Of a stretch of DNA of 23,660 nt, positions 14,757 through 23,044 are shown in pieces. The translations under genes were made by a program, and so were the position numbers. The notes below the pieces were generated by a model. That model was not told where the DNA came from, searched no databases, and saw only the letters and a list, made by a program, of their open reading frames with translations. The stretch spans positions 1 through 23,660 of the forward strand of contig CAYWTB010000072.1 of the NCBI GenBank assembly GCA_964461135.1. Reading direction: 5' to 3'. Within the stretch, counting starts at the first letter, position 1; each line of letters opens with the position of its first letter. This DNA is from RQOF01 sp964461135 (lineage in GTDB: Bacteria > Calditrichota > Calditrichia > RBG-13-44-9).

Positions 14757-16112
14757 TCAAGATGACATTTTGTTCTCAATCACCGTGGGTTGAATTTCCT
14801 TATGTCTTTCGGTCTTCTCCCTGCATATAATCCCCAGCCGCTCCAGCTCATCCAGTACCGGCTGATAGATCTCGGGATCCACCGGTATCCGGACTCCCTT
14901 CTCCTGAATTTTACCTTCCAGTATCAGCTTTACCGCAATGGCCGCCGGTAGTGAAACGGTACGGGACATGGCCGAATCTCCGTTTGGTATACCATAATCC
15001 ACCAGGGTGGAGGTAATGTGCTCCTTGTGATTGCCAAAATCTGCCCAGAAATCGTGATGAAGAACAATCAGATCTCGTTCGCCCTGTTCATACTGCATCT
15101 TGCGCAGCATCAGATCCGACAGAAAATCGAGGGGCGTTGTTTTGTCTTTTTCATATACCTCCAGCGAGAACAGATCCAGCCAGTCCAGTTTCTTGATTAT
15201 TTCATCATCCACAGGAATATTCATGGCTTTTGAAATATACCTTTTGGGATCATCGGTGGTATCGAAAATCTTTTGCACAATTTCTGCATGAGTCAGTTTA
15301 CCATTAGTCCTGATCTCATTTTCGGTAAGCAGATTAAGCCGGCTGACGGCATAAAGGGTTCTACACCAGCCCGGATAACGCAGGGTACCCCGGTAGGCAG
15401 TGCTGGTTTCTTCCATACCATACAGCGGAATATACGGTAGGGAATTGCGGTTGGGATAGGTTTCCAGTTTCAACCCGTCAATGGTTATGGGCCAGCGATT
15501 CTGAAACAGATCCCTGCCCTCAATTTCCACCGTTTTACCCGCCCTCAGGAATTTGGCGGCATTCCGCCCGGCCATCAATACCCCCCGTGGACTCCAGGAA
15601 AATTTATAACCCCAGGGATTGGTATTGGCCTCCGGTGCGGGGAGTCCCCCACAATAGGAGCAGAATGAATGGATCTTACCTCCCCGGTTATGAACATCGT
15701 GGATAATTCTCATGGCTGACATATGATCGATTCCCGGATCGAGACCGATTTCATTCAATATGATGATATCCTGCCGGCGCGCATCCTCATCCAGTTCTTG
15801 CATCTGCGGGCTCACATAGGACGTGGTCACCATGGGTAACCCATGCTTAATACAATATTTGGCCGTTTTAACATGATAGGTATAGGGCAACAGGCTCACC
15901 ACCAGATCCGCTTTCATTATGGCACCCTCCAGCTCACGGTCATTATCCACCAGTAACTGAAGGGACTCGGTATTGAGCCTCTGCTTCAGTATCTTTTCCG
16001 CCTTGGAAACGGTTCGGGTGGCCACCATCACGTGGAAATTCCCGCTTTCCAGCAGGTAATCAATAATCGGCTTGGCTACCATTCCGGCGCCCAGAATAAG
16101 TATTTTTTTCAT
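14757..16112 (-). CDS. saccharopine dehydrogenase (glutamate-forming)
   Basis: NAD-dependent oxidation of saccharopine to glutamate and 2-aminoadipate semialdehyde (EC 1.5.1.9), step two of the saccharopine route. A Rossmann motif ILGAGMVAKP (6-15) opens the protein. NEIGLDPGIDHM (120-131) and CGGLPAPEANTNPWGYKFSW (154-173) are hallmarks of the AASS/LYS9 saccharopine dehydrogenase family. At 451 residues it equals the C-terminal half of the animal LKR/SDH fusion. An in-frame GTG at 16124 is possible, but the ATG at 16112 has GGAG about 6 nt upstream and starts right at the Rossmann strand. The reductase for step one is upstream on the same strand, which supports catabolism. A biosynthetic direction cannot be excluded from sequence. 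Confidence 0.9.
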   Translation of the reverse strand: MKKILILGAGMVAKPIIDYLLESGNFHVMVATRTVSKAEKILKQRLNTESLQLLVDNDRELEGAIMKADLVVSLLPYTYHVKTAKYCIKHGLPMVTTSYVSPQMQELDEDARRQDIIILNEIGLDPGIDHMSAMRIIHDVHNRGGKIHSFCSYCGGLPAPEANTNPWGYKFSWSPRGVLMAGRNAAKFLRAGKTVEIEGRDLFQNRWPITIDGLKLETYPNRNSLPYIPLYGMEETSTAYRGTLRYPGWCRTLYAVSRLNLLTENEIRTNGKLTHAEIVQKIFDTTDDPKRYISKAMNIPVDDEIIKKLDWLDLFSLEVYEKDKTTPLDFLSDLMLRKMQYEQGERDLIVLHHDFWADFGNHKEHITSTLVDYGIPNGDSAMSRTVSLPAAIAVKLILEGKIQEKGVRIPVDPEIYQPVLDELERLGIICREKTERHKEIQPTVIENKMSS

Positions 16113-16666
16113 GACAGTCTCCACTTTATAATCAATTGAAAATCTTTAGCTAAATTGCTGGTGGGTTAAAAGAGATGTTACGGAAATCGTGGAAAGGGGG
16201 AGAGAAAAATATACTGAGAATTCGATAAAATAATCGCAACCACAGAAATCGTCTCAATTATGCTTTATATACGGTACCCAATGAATCAATTCCGGCTACG
16301 TGATAAATACCACAAATAATTTACAAGGATAATTCAGTTATATAAAGATCTAATATTTTTTATTGCGCATAATTGTTCCAGCCTTTCAATCCACTTAATC
16401 ATTATTCCAGGCTGATTTAAAAGAAATGAGTGAAAATTACACTGGTAAAAATTTGTCGATAGTCCTGTTCAGATAACATGCAGGGGAATCACCTGACCTG
16501 TCAATGGTGAGATTCAATCAATATCCTGCCGGCTGCTAAAATTTATGTCATGAATTAAACAGTCTGCTCAGGATTAATCTCCTGTCAATTTAAACAGCAT
16601 CCGGATCCTGCCTGAGGACATTCAGAAGAAGGGTAAACAGCTTCGCCACAAAACACCGGGAGACCC
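16113..16666. other. gap between the lysine-degradation genes
   Basis: The 554 nt hold no gene. GAATCACC (about 16487-16494) and GGTGAGATTC (about 16506-16515) make an imperfect stem, and TCCTG/CAGGA flank a short loop at about 16569-16584. The sequence ATTGACAGG (minus strand) occurs twice, near 16502 and 16585. Its length suggests the dehydrogenase gene may have its own promoter. Confidence 0.4.
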
Positions 16667-17986
16667 TCAGACTCTTTTGATCAATTCGGAAAGATATTTA
16701 TAATCCGGGCTCAATTTCCCCTGATGGGCAATTATAGCCCGGCTGAATTCTGCCGGCAGCTGAATGTCGCTAAGCGACCGGTGGAAATCTGTAGCGGCCA
16801 GGGCAGGAACGAACGGAAACAGCGCTTTTCCAAAAGTGCGGGATGCTTCCAGAGGAAGTTCGGAAGGTAGTTTATCAACCGCCAGAACCACCACCCCCTG
16901 CCCTTCATAACCGTCTTGAACCGATTCTGTTAGGGGGTTGTAAACATAGATGGGATTTCGTGAATTGGTCGCTTTAACCGTGCATTCAATGGAACCATTT
17001 ACATCACAGGTAATATCACCGATTACCCTCAGGCGTGGCTGCGGTTCGGATTTAAACCGGTCCATTAAATATTTTCGGGTAACCAGCCGGGGATAACGGG
17101 GCTCCCAGTAAATACCGTTAATCAGAATGGTGAGGTAAGGAAGGTAGCGTTCAAATTTGCTCTCATACCTCCCGGGATAGTCATAATACTCCTGTAATTG
17201 AAAAATGGATTGTGATTCCCTGGGTTTTACCAGGTCCTCTTCCCGGAACACAACCTTATAGACTCTGTATCGGGAATAAGATTCTTTCCTGAAGAAATCC
17301 TGTAATTCGGAAGGCTGCAGTTGCTCTACCGGCAAAATATCAAACATTTCCTGGGCTCCCCGTGATACCCGTCCGTAGCCACTGAATCCGCACACCAGAG
17401 GTGTCAGCTCCTCCGGCAGACCGTCTTGCCGGATCTGATCTGCAATTTCACCCAAAGTATCTTTTATTTCGTCCAGATTTTCATACTGTGTGGCCTGGGA
17501 AATTTTTGTGAATGGATTATCCAGATCCTCTGACTGCAGGCGCAGACCCAGTGCCCACAGGGAATCAACCATACCGGCAAATCCGGCATAATTTCCAAAA
17601 AATATCAGCCGCTGGCCCTCTTCATCGGTTACCAGTTCGTAATCCAGCAGGGTATCCCGCAGGTCCAGCATCCGTTTCAGCATGGGCATGTTATAGGGTT
17701 GTCCCTTAATGGTATGGGAGAAAAAACAATAAACTGTACCCGGCATCAGGTCTTTCAGGGGAATTTCCTTTACACCGAAGATAATATTGCAGTCACTCAG
17801 ATCGGAAGAGATTTCCGCCCCCACTTCCCGGAATTCCTCATTGGAAAAAATACGGGAGTCAGCCGGCTCCACAATCACCCGTATTTTTTCTATATCCACC
17901 AGTTTTTTTACCTGCTCCGGTGTGAGAGCAGCCCGTCTTTCGGTTAAATCTTTGTTTTCCTGACGGATTCCAATATATCCTTCCAT
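16667..17986 (-). CDS. lysine-ketoglutarate reductase (saccharopine-forming)
   Basis: Catalyses NADPH-dependent condensation of lysine and 2-oxoglutarate to saccharopine (EC 1.5.1.8). The start IGIRQENKDLTERRAALTPE (5-24) is the alanine-dehydrogenase/PNT N-terminal domain in its LKR version. FFGNYAGFAGMVDSLWALG (128-146) and GFSGYGRVSRGAQEM (204-218) are further LKR hallmarks. At 439 residues it matches the N-terminal half of animal and plant AASS/LKR-SDH proteins, but here it is a separate polypeptide, with saccharopine dehydrogenase as the next gene on the strand. AAGAGGT precedes the ATG. Many bacteria degrade lysine by other routes, so the pair is informative about metabolism. Confidence 0.88.
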   Translation of the reverse strand: MEGYIGIRQENKDLTERRAALTPEQVKKLVDIEKIRVIVEPADSRIFSNEEFREVGAEISSDLSDCNIIFGVKEIPLKDLMPGTVYCFFSHTIKGQPYNMPMLKRMLDLRDTLLDYELVTDEEGQRLIFFGNYAGFAGMVDSLWALGLRLQSEDLDNPFTKISQATQYENLDEIKDTLGEIADQIRQDGLPEELTPLVCGFSGYGRVSRGAQEMFDILPVEQLQPSELQDFFRKESYSRYRVYKVVFREEDLVKPRESQSIFQLQEYYDYPGRYESKFERYLPYLTILINGIYWEPRYPRLVTRKYLMDRFKSEPQPRLRVIGDITCDVNGSIECTVKATNSRNPIYVYNPLTESVQDGYEGQGVVVLAVDKLPSELPLEASRTFGKALFPFVPALAATDFHRSLSDIQLPAEFSRAIIAHQGKLSPDYKYLSELIKRV

Positions 17987-18248
17987 GAAAATACCTCTTC
18001 AATTCGATTTAAAACGAAACAATTTGGGAATTTTTCTACAAACATCTTTCAAATTTCAAAAAAATTTTTCTAAATTGCTACTCAATTATATTATTATGGG
18101 GATAGTTGGCTACCAGGGATTTAAATACACGTTAAAAGTATTAAAATTTCCGCCCTTTGAATAAAATTGAGGAATATCTCCCAAAAGTATTTAAATTCTA
18201 ACCAGAGAAGCGGTTTTAATATTGGATAATTGACAGGTAGAGAAAATT

Positions 18249-18576
18249 ATGGCAAAAACAGAATCAGACATGACTAAATCAGATTTTCTTTCTCATATAG
18301 ATTCGTACCTCTCCTCTTTTGCTGGCTTATTTTTCCTATCCGGAATGTCAGGTATGCCGGGTATTGCAGCCCCGGGTGGAAAACATACTAATAAATTATT
18401 CGCAGGCTGAATTTCTTTACATAAATGTAAACGAAGAAACGGAATTAAAAGGACAATATCTGGCATTCAGCGTTCCCACTATTATTATTTTCCAGATGGG
18501 AAAGGAATTAAAGCGATTCGGCCGTTATCTATCCCTGCCGGAATTGACCGGTTTTCTAGACCAGATTTCGGGGTAA
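18249..18576 (+). pseudogene. thioredoxin-like gene with one-base frameshift
   Basis: An ATG at 18249 begins a frame with MTKSDFLSHIDSYLSS and runs on without homology. A second frame, entered at 18319, reads LLAYFSYPECQVCRVLQPRV through SVPTIIIF to LDQISG and stops at 18576. Removing one T from the TTTT run at 18317-18320 joins them into a ~108-residue thioredoxin-fold protein with CQVC as active site and Val-Pro (cis-Pro) in place. The second frame alone would need a TTG start within strand one and lack the first helix. It is either a true inactivating mutation or a sequence error. The next gene starts 10 nt later, so the two form an operon. The partner or substrate is unknown. Confidence 0.7.
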
Positions 18577-18586
18577 GGTACACCGC

Positions 18587-19453
18587 ATGAATATTTTTCC
18601 ACCTATTTTTCTCACTCCCTTTGAATGTGAGATGTTACAGAGACCGGTATTCCGGGAGAGAACCGTTATCCTGGATATATCACTTGACCTTGGTGTGTCA
18701 TTATCCAGAGTCATCTTCTCGGAGGGCAAAATTCTGCAGATTCCTGATGACACCATTGAAATTCCCCATGACATTTTCCGGTCCGGCGACGACCGCACCA
18801 TATTCATATACCGGGGGGAAAAGTGGGAAAAATGGCAGCATTACAACCAGCACAGCGGTAAATACTATAAGATGATATTTGTGCGGTCCGGTTCGCCGCC
18901 GACTATTGAAATAAGCGGGATCAAAATGCATATCACCAAAGAGGGGGATCCCGGAACCGATACGGCAAACAAATTAAAAACACTTAAAAATATCCATGGG
19001 ACAGTGCTGGACACCTGCATGGGGATGGGTTATACCGCCATGGCCGCAGCACATTTAAAGCAAGTGAAATCCGTCTTCGTGTGTGAAAAAGATCCGGTTA
19101 TATTGAAATTCTGCCAGGAAAATCCCTGGTCCCGTGAATTGTTCAGTTCCGCAAAGATTCATATGGTGCTGGAACCGGCACAGGATTTTATTAAAGGAGT
19201 ACCAGATCACTTTTTCAACACCATCATTCATGATCCGCCCCGCTTCACCCTGGCACCCGAACTGTATTCACAGACATTTTACAATCAAATTTTAAGGATA
19301 TTAAAACCGGGAGGTCAATTCTACCATTATACCGGCAATCCCAATAAGGACAAGCGCAGGCAAAGCCTGGCCCAAAAAACCAGTGGACTTCTATTAAAAC
19401 TGGGATTCCGCCGCGCCGGATTGGCATACGCGGGTGTACTGGCTCAGAAATAA
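18587..19453 (+). CDS. COG2521-type SAM-dependent methyltransferase
   Basis: Class I methyltransferase. The SAM-binding loop is LDTCMGMGYTA (141-151), the acidic ribose-binding motif CEKD (166-169), the catalytic IIHDPPRF (213-220), and LKPGGQFYHYTG (239-250) follows. The HDPPRF motif with LYSQTFYNQILRILKPGG is, from memory, characteristic of the mainly archaeal COG2521 group of predicted methyltransferases. D-P-P-Y-like motifs act on nucleobase or amide nitrogens, so RNA, DNA or protein N-methylation is possible; the target is unknown. Residues 1-110 are a separate N-terminal domain of beta character with no recognised motif. An AAGG lies about 10 nt before the ATG. It follows the frameshifted thioredoxin-like gene by 10 nt and ends 19 nt from the convergent GroES-like gene. 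Confidence 0.8.
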   Translation: MNIFPPIFLTPFECEMLQRPVFRERTVILDISLDLGVSLSRVIFSEGKILQIPDDTIEIPHDIFRSGDDRTIFIYRGEKWEKWQHYNQHSGKYYKMIFVRSGSPPTIEISGIKMHITKEGDPGTDTANKLKTLKNIHGTVLDTCMGMGYTAMAAAHLKQVKSVFVCEKDPVILKFCQENPWSRELFSSAKIHMVLEPAQDFIKGVPDHFFNTIIHDPPRFTLAPELYSQTFYNQILRILKPGGQFYHYTGNPNKDKRRQSLAQKTSGLLLKLGFRRAGLAYAGVLAQK

Positions 19454-19472
19454 CCGGTCGTGGGAGTAAAAT

Positions 19473-19880
19473 TCAGTAAAGCGGAAAATCATTTTCAGCG
19501 GAAGGGTTATCCGGGTTATCGTTCAGGTCTTCCTCACGGATAAGGATCAGAATCGCGCTCTGGGGAACAATAATATACCTGTCTCCCTCGTATTTAATTT
19601 CCACTCCCGCTTTCTGCAAAAACAGAGCATAATCTCCCGGTTTGGCCTGCACCGGGAAAAATTTGAGATCCCTTTCCTGGCGCCGCCATGGTTCTTCCGA
19701 TAGATCCGCAGGATCTGCCAGCGGAATACCCGGACCGGTCTGAACCACGGTACCCCCAATCACATCCTCTTTATCCTTCACGGTCTGCGGCAGATACAGT
19801 CCAACCCTGGTACGTTCTTCGGTAAGATCGGGCTTAATTAAAACCCGGTCCCCGGTAACAATCAGCCTTTTCCGATTCAT
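19473..19880 (-). CDS. divergent GroES-like co-chaperonin (Cpn10 fold)
   Basis: A Cpn10-domain protein. GDRVLIKPD (10-18), the mobile-loop equivalent TRVGLYLPQT (24-33), GGTVVQTGPG (42-51), KPGDYALFLQKAGVEI (80-95) and YIIVPQSAILILI (102-114) follow GroES in order. Authentic GroES is ~95 residues; this one is 135. It has an extra charged segment at 52-79 (ADPADLSEEPWRRQERD) in the roof region and an acidic Asn/Asp-rich tail (115-135). The gene is alone, with no groEL beside it, so it is more likely a specialised second copy than the main co-chaperonin. Whether the loop still docks to GroEL is open. The Shine-Dalgarno is weak (AAGAG before the ATG). Confidence 0.8.
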   Translation of the reverse strand: MNRKRLIVTGDRVLIKPDLTEERTRVGLYLPQTVKDKEDVIGGTVVQTGPGIPLADPADLSEEPWRRQERDLKFFPVQAKPGDYALFLQKAGVEIKYEGDRYIIVPQSAILILIREEDLNDNPDNPSAENDFPLY

Positions 19881-20266
19881 GTGACCGTTCTCTTTAGCTG
19901 CAAAGTAAGTATTTTTAATTTCAAAGCAAGATTTATTAATAAAAACATAGGCTTCCCGACGAACCTGACTCCCTCCGGTCGTCTCGTCGGGATTAAATCA
20001 TCCAGGATTTAAAAGGCTGAAGCGCATGACGGAAAAACAAGATCAAAGATGAAAGATGAAAGACAAATTCACACAGTGTAAATTGAAAATAAAATAGTGC
20101 ACGATCGGTAAAGGTATATTAGAATATATAATTTTTTTGAATTCGTGTTAATTAGTATAATTTGTGGATAAAAAGAATCGTTCTATACCCCACAATATTC
20201 TTCAGTCAAAAAAAGTTTTATCTTTAAGCCAGCCTTTTATCTGTGTCCTGTGGCATAAATAAAAGT
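19881..20266. other. repeat-bearing gap between GroES-like and thioredoxin genes
   Basis: No gene. It contains a strong hairpin (19955-19991), an echo-phrase purine tract (20036-20073, AAAGATGAAAGATGAAAG) and otherwise AT-rich DNA. The promoter of the GroES-like gene should lie just above 19880. Confidence 0.45.
19955..19991. repeat. 8-bp perfect-stem hairpin
   Basis: CCCGACGA (19955-19962) pairs with TCGTCGGG (19984-19991), with GAC/GTC pairing inside the loop. The GC-rich stem stands out in AT-rich DNA and has no T-run, so it looks like a dispersed intergenic repeat rather than a terminator. Confidence 0.55.
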
Positions 20267-20295
20267 AAAAAAGGTGGTTTTAGAACCGCCTTTTT
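20267..20295 (-). terminator. rho-independent terminator of trxA
   Basis: AAAAAAGGTGGTT pairs with AACCGCCTTTTT (one G-U pair), a 12-bp stem with a 4-nt loop. On the minus strand it ends in a T-run 23 nt after the thioredoxin stop codon; it reads equally well on the plus strand. Confidence 0.85.
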
Positions 20296-20318
20296 ATTTT
20301 GAAAACTGGTTTTAATTT

Positions 20319-20660
20319 TTAATTTTTCAGACTTCCGGCCAGATAGTATTTCAGTTTTTCCTCAATGTGATTTTTGGGAACTGCACCCACAATCTGATCG
20401 ACCATTTTTCCGTTTACAAAAATTCCCAGGGTGGGAATTCCCATGATCCGGTAATTCATGGCCGTCCCCGGATTTTCATCAGTATTTAATTTTGCGACTT
20501 TCAGCTGACTGCTGTACTCCCGGGATATTTCCTCCACCACCGGGGCAACAATCCGGCAGGGAGCACACCAGGGTGCCCAGAAATCCACCAGTACAGGTAT
20601 GGCCGATTCCAATACTTCTTTCTGAAAACTGGCATCAGATACTTTTACGGGTTCACCCAT
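20319..20660 (-). CDS. trxA: thioredoxin
   Basis: Cytosolic disulfide reductase of the classical thioredoxin fold and size (113 residues). VLVDFWAPWCAPCR (23-36) holds the redox pair Cys32/Cys35; the middle reads Ala-Pro instead of the usual Gly-Pro, a variant expected to stay functional. IMGIPTLGIF (72-81) has the cis-Pro at 76, and the C-terminal half shows the usual GAVPK...IEEKL end. There is no signal peptide. A strong AGGAGG lies 8 nt before the ATG and a good terminator follows, so it is a single-gene transcript. Confidence 0.95.
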   Translation of the reverse strand: MGEPVKVSDASFQKEVLESAIPVLVDFWAPWCAPCRIVAPVVEEISREYSSQLKVAKLNTDENPGTAMNYRIMGIPTLGIFVNGKMVDQIVGAVPKNHIEEKLKYYLAGSLKN

Positions 20661-20923
20661 TTTGTAACCTCCTGTTTATTTTAATTTTAAATATTGTTGT
20701 TTATCTACTGTTTTTTTCGATCACTTTAGAATACGTCCACATACCGCACAACGCCATAGAGGTAAATTACCACAACAACCGGGATAGAAAATCATCTGCC
20801 GGTGAAATACCGGACAATTTTTATTCAATTCGTTGTGCATCGTTATATTTTACCTTTCTTATGGCGTAAATTGGATGCAGATCTCTGCGGGAGGTTACAC
20901 TTTACCAAATTTCCTTCCTGTTT

Positions 20924-22165
20924 TTATTTATTCCCGAATTTTGCCAGAATTTCCTGAGCTATATCCTTGTGAACCATGAAAGACAGCATTTTCAGTTTTA
21001 CATAGTCTTCGTTGTAGAAATAATAACCCGCATTAGGTCCATTGCGGGAATCGCTGCCGGAATCCTTAATCAAGTACCAGTCTTTTCCATCCTTTTGCAT
21101 ATATCCCACCAGGTGAATCCCGTGATCATCTTCGCTGGTGCCATTGTTGAATCTGAATTCCCGTGCAGAATCATCAATATAGTCAGCGGGAATGTCATAA
21201 GTGGGGACCATGGCCACTTCCTTATAGGAATTATAGCCCGATTCGGAGACATCACCACCGACGCAGACCGAATAATTATTGCGAATAGCTTTCTTTATAA
21301 CCGACATAAAATCGTCTACCGGAATATTGTAGTAGTTTTCACTGTGCCACCAATTATCCGGTACCGGAAATTCCACTTTTTGATAGAACGGTTTTTCCAG
21401 CAGGGAAAGGAAATCCACGTACTCATCCAGATGTATTTGCACCACTTTCTGCAAATATTCCTGCGGAGTCATTTTTTTGCCCTTCACATTCATATATTCC
21501 GGTGGTTTTCCGATATAGTGATTAAGAATATTCTTGATGGTTTCTATCACCACCGTTTCATTCCAGGCATTATTTTCTTTGATAAACGTCAGGTAATTAT
21601 TCATCTCTTCATACATCTGACGATGGTCATGAAAAATCTGTCCGGGTTGCAGGCCGGTGTAGGCTTCAGCCGGTACCACCCCGTATTTTTTCCAGATCCG
21701 GATTAGCGCATTGGATTCCGACCCTTCTCCGAATTCCGAATCTCCCCGCTGGCGCACAAAGCGTGTTGCTTTCTCCACATATTCCCAGTAGACGGTATGC
21801 AGCTCCGACAATTTCAGTTTCTGTCCGGTGAGACGGAAAATTTCCGACTCCAGGTAGGAAGTGGTGGAGAAGCACCAGCACATTCCCGAAAGACCCTGCG
21901 AGATGGGCTCATTACGCCAGACTCTTATAAACTGATTGACCGAGGTGGGCAAATCAATGCCGCTGAATTCCATCTTGAACTTAAGTTCAGGCTCTTCCTT
22001 TTTGGCCCGGAATTCATCGCTGACTTTCTCCAGACTGTCCAGGAATTCATTTTTATACTCCACTATGGACCCTTTATCCCGGGTGACGGCCTGCTGGAGA
22101 AAACCCATTTGTGCCAGTCCCAGGATCAAAACCCCTGCAATCGTCCAGATTCTCAGGTAATTCAT
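20924..22165 (-). CDS. exported C1B-type cysteine peptidase (bleomycin-hydrolase-like)
   Basis: Papain-fold peptidase of the bleomycin hydrolase / aminopeptidase C branch. Catalytic residues are Gln90 and Cys96 in ISQGLSGMCWCFS (88-100) and His348 in HGIHLVGY (348-355). The third member, usually Asn in KNSWG, reads Asp368 in LIKDSGSDS; from memory some Bacteroidota homologues share this KDSG form. Residues 1-23 are a hydrophobic export signal (LRIWTIAGVLILGLAQMGF). Cytosolic aminopeptidase C lacks such a signal, so this is a periplasmic or secreted variant. The 413-residue length is near the ~450 of the family. There is no T9SS sorting domain, so it probably stays in the periplasm. AAGGAG precedes the ATG. 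Confidence 0.85.
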   Translation of the reverse strand: MNYLRIWTIAGVLILGLAQMGFLQQAVTRDKGSIVEYKNEFLDSLEKVSDEFRAKKEEPELKFKMEFSGIDLPTSVNQFIRVWRNEPISQGLSGMCWCFSTTSYLESEIFRLTGQKLKLSELHTVYWEYVEKATRFVRQRGDSEFGEGSESNALIRIWKKYGVVPAEAYTGLQPGQIFHDHRQMYEEMNNYLTFIKENNAWNETVVIETIKNILNHYIGKPPEYMNVKGKKMTPQEYLQKVVQIHLDEYVDFLSLLEKPFYQKVEFPVPDNWWHSENYYNIPVDDFMSVIKKAIRNNYSVCVGGDVSESGYNSYKEVAMVPTYDIPADYIDDSAREFRFNNGTSEDDHGIHLVGYMQKDGKDWYLIKDSGSDSRNGPNAGYYFYNEDYVKLKMLSFMVHKDIAQEILAKFGNK

Positions 22166-22333
22166 AAATACTCCTTTTCGTTATAGTATATCCTTGATAT
22201 TAATGGATTCCCCAAATATAAAACATTGGACAGATTTTTAAAGTAAAAATAAAAATTTCTCTCACATTGTAGAGGTCGAATTTTGGAAAAAGACTTGACA
22301 CGTTTTAATCACCGTATTAAATTTTTGCGGTTT

Positions 22334-22406
22334 GCGAGAGTAGCTCAGCTGGTAGAGCCTCACGTTGCCAACGTGATTGTCGCGGGTTCAAGTCCCGTCT
22401 CTCGCT
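22334..22406 (+). tRNA. tRNA-Gly (anticodon GCC)
   Basis: 73 nt: acceptor GCGAGAG/CTCTCGC, D arm GCTCAGCTGGTAGAGC, anticodon stem TCACG/CGTGA with loop TTGCCAA, T arm GCGGG-TTCAAGT-CCCGT. CCA is not encoded. It lies 48 nt before tRNA-Leu(TAA), probably one transcript. Confidence 0.95.
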
Positions 22407-22454
22407 CTGAGAAGAAGGTACTTGGCTGCAAGTACCTTTCTTTATTGCAGGTCT

Positions 22455-22544
22455 GCCCGGGTGGCGGAATTGGTAGACGCCTGGGACTTAAAATCCCATG
22501 GGCTGTATAAGCCCGTGCCGGTTCGAGTCCGGCCCCGGGTACCA
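22455..22544 (+). tRNA. tRNA-Leu (anticodon TAA)
   Basis: Class II tRNA: acceptor GCCCGGG/CCCGGGT (G1-U72 wobble), D arm GGCGGAATTGGTAGACGC, anticodon stem TGGGA/TCCCA with loop CTTAAAA (reads UUA), long variable arm TGGGCTGTATAAGCCCGT, T arm GCCGG-TTCGAGT-CCGGC, discriminator A, and an encoded CCA (22542-22544), unlike the other two tRNAs here. Confidence 0.95.
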
Positions 22545-23044
22545 GGAAAGGCAAGGAAGAAGGAATAAGTTATAAGTTGTAAGTTATTTCGGTCCATTTG
22601 CAGTGGTCTTGCTGGTAAGCCTCTCCACCAATTATTGATTTTAAAATATCCAATAAGAATTATTAATAATGCTCCTTTTGTAAAGGCCCGTTTTTAACCT
22701 ACCCCAAAATTATCAATTATAAATTAATTATTAATTGCCATGCTATTGCCTGGAAAGCACATTTTCCTTGATATTATAATTGTATTCGGGTAAATTGAAG
22801 CATTCATCACAGTGAATCGATACAGACCCTCAGGATAAGGGATTTGAGATGAAGCAGAATCTCAGTATTCAGGCAGTTGTTTCAGTGATTTTCACCGTCA
22901 CCGGAGGTGAAAACAGAGCTGTTAGAACAGGTGAAGGGATCTCCTTATTTTTAGCGTGATCCTGCATCCATCATTAGGGGATGTAAAATACGCCATGAAG
23001 AAAAGGATATATCCCAACATTTCTGCAGGCCAATACCGGAGAAT
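22545..23044. other. intergenic region after the tRNA pair
   Basis: No gene supported. Echo phrases occur (AAGTTATAAGTTGTAAGTTA near 22567; AATTATCAATTATAAATTAATTATTAATT-type words near 22709). A perfect 8-bp hairpin, TTTTCACC (22889-22896) with GGTGAAAA (22906-22913), and TGAGAT/ATCTCA at about 22845-22864 lie close together; their role is unknown. Confidence 0.4.

Noticed and set aside
22283..22568. reading frames covering the two plus-strand tRNA genes
   Set aside because: They are translations of tRNA sequence (tRNA-Gly and tRNA-Leu), a well-known source of false proteins.
22889..22913. possible riboswitch or small RNA at the paired hairpins near 22845-22913
   Set aside because: The stems are short, there is no known aptamer core and no gene with a matching start follows.
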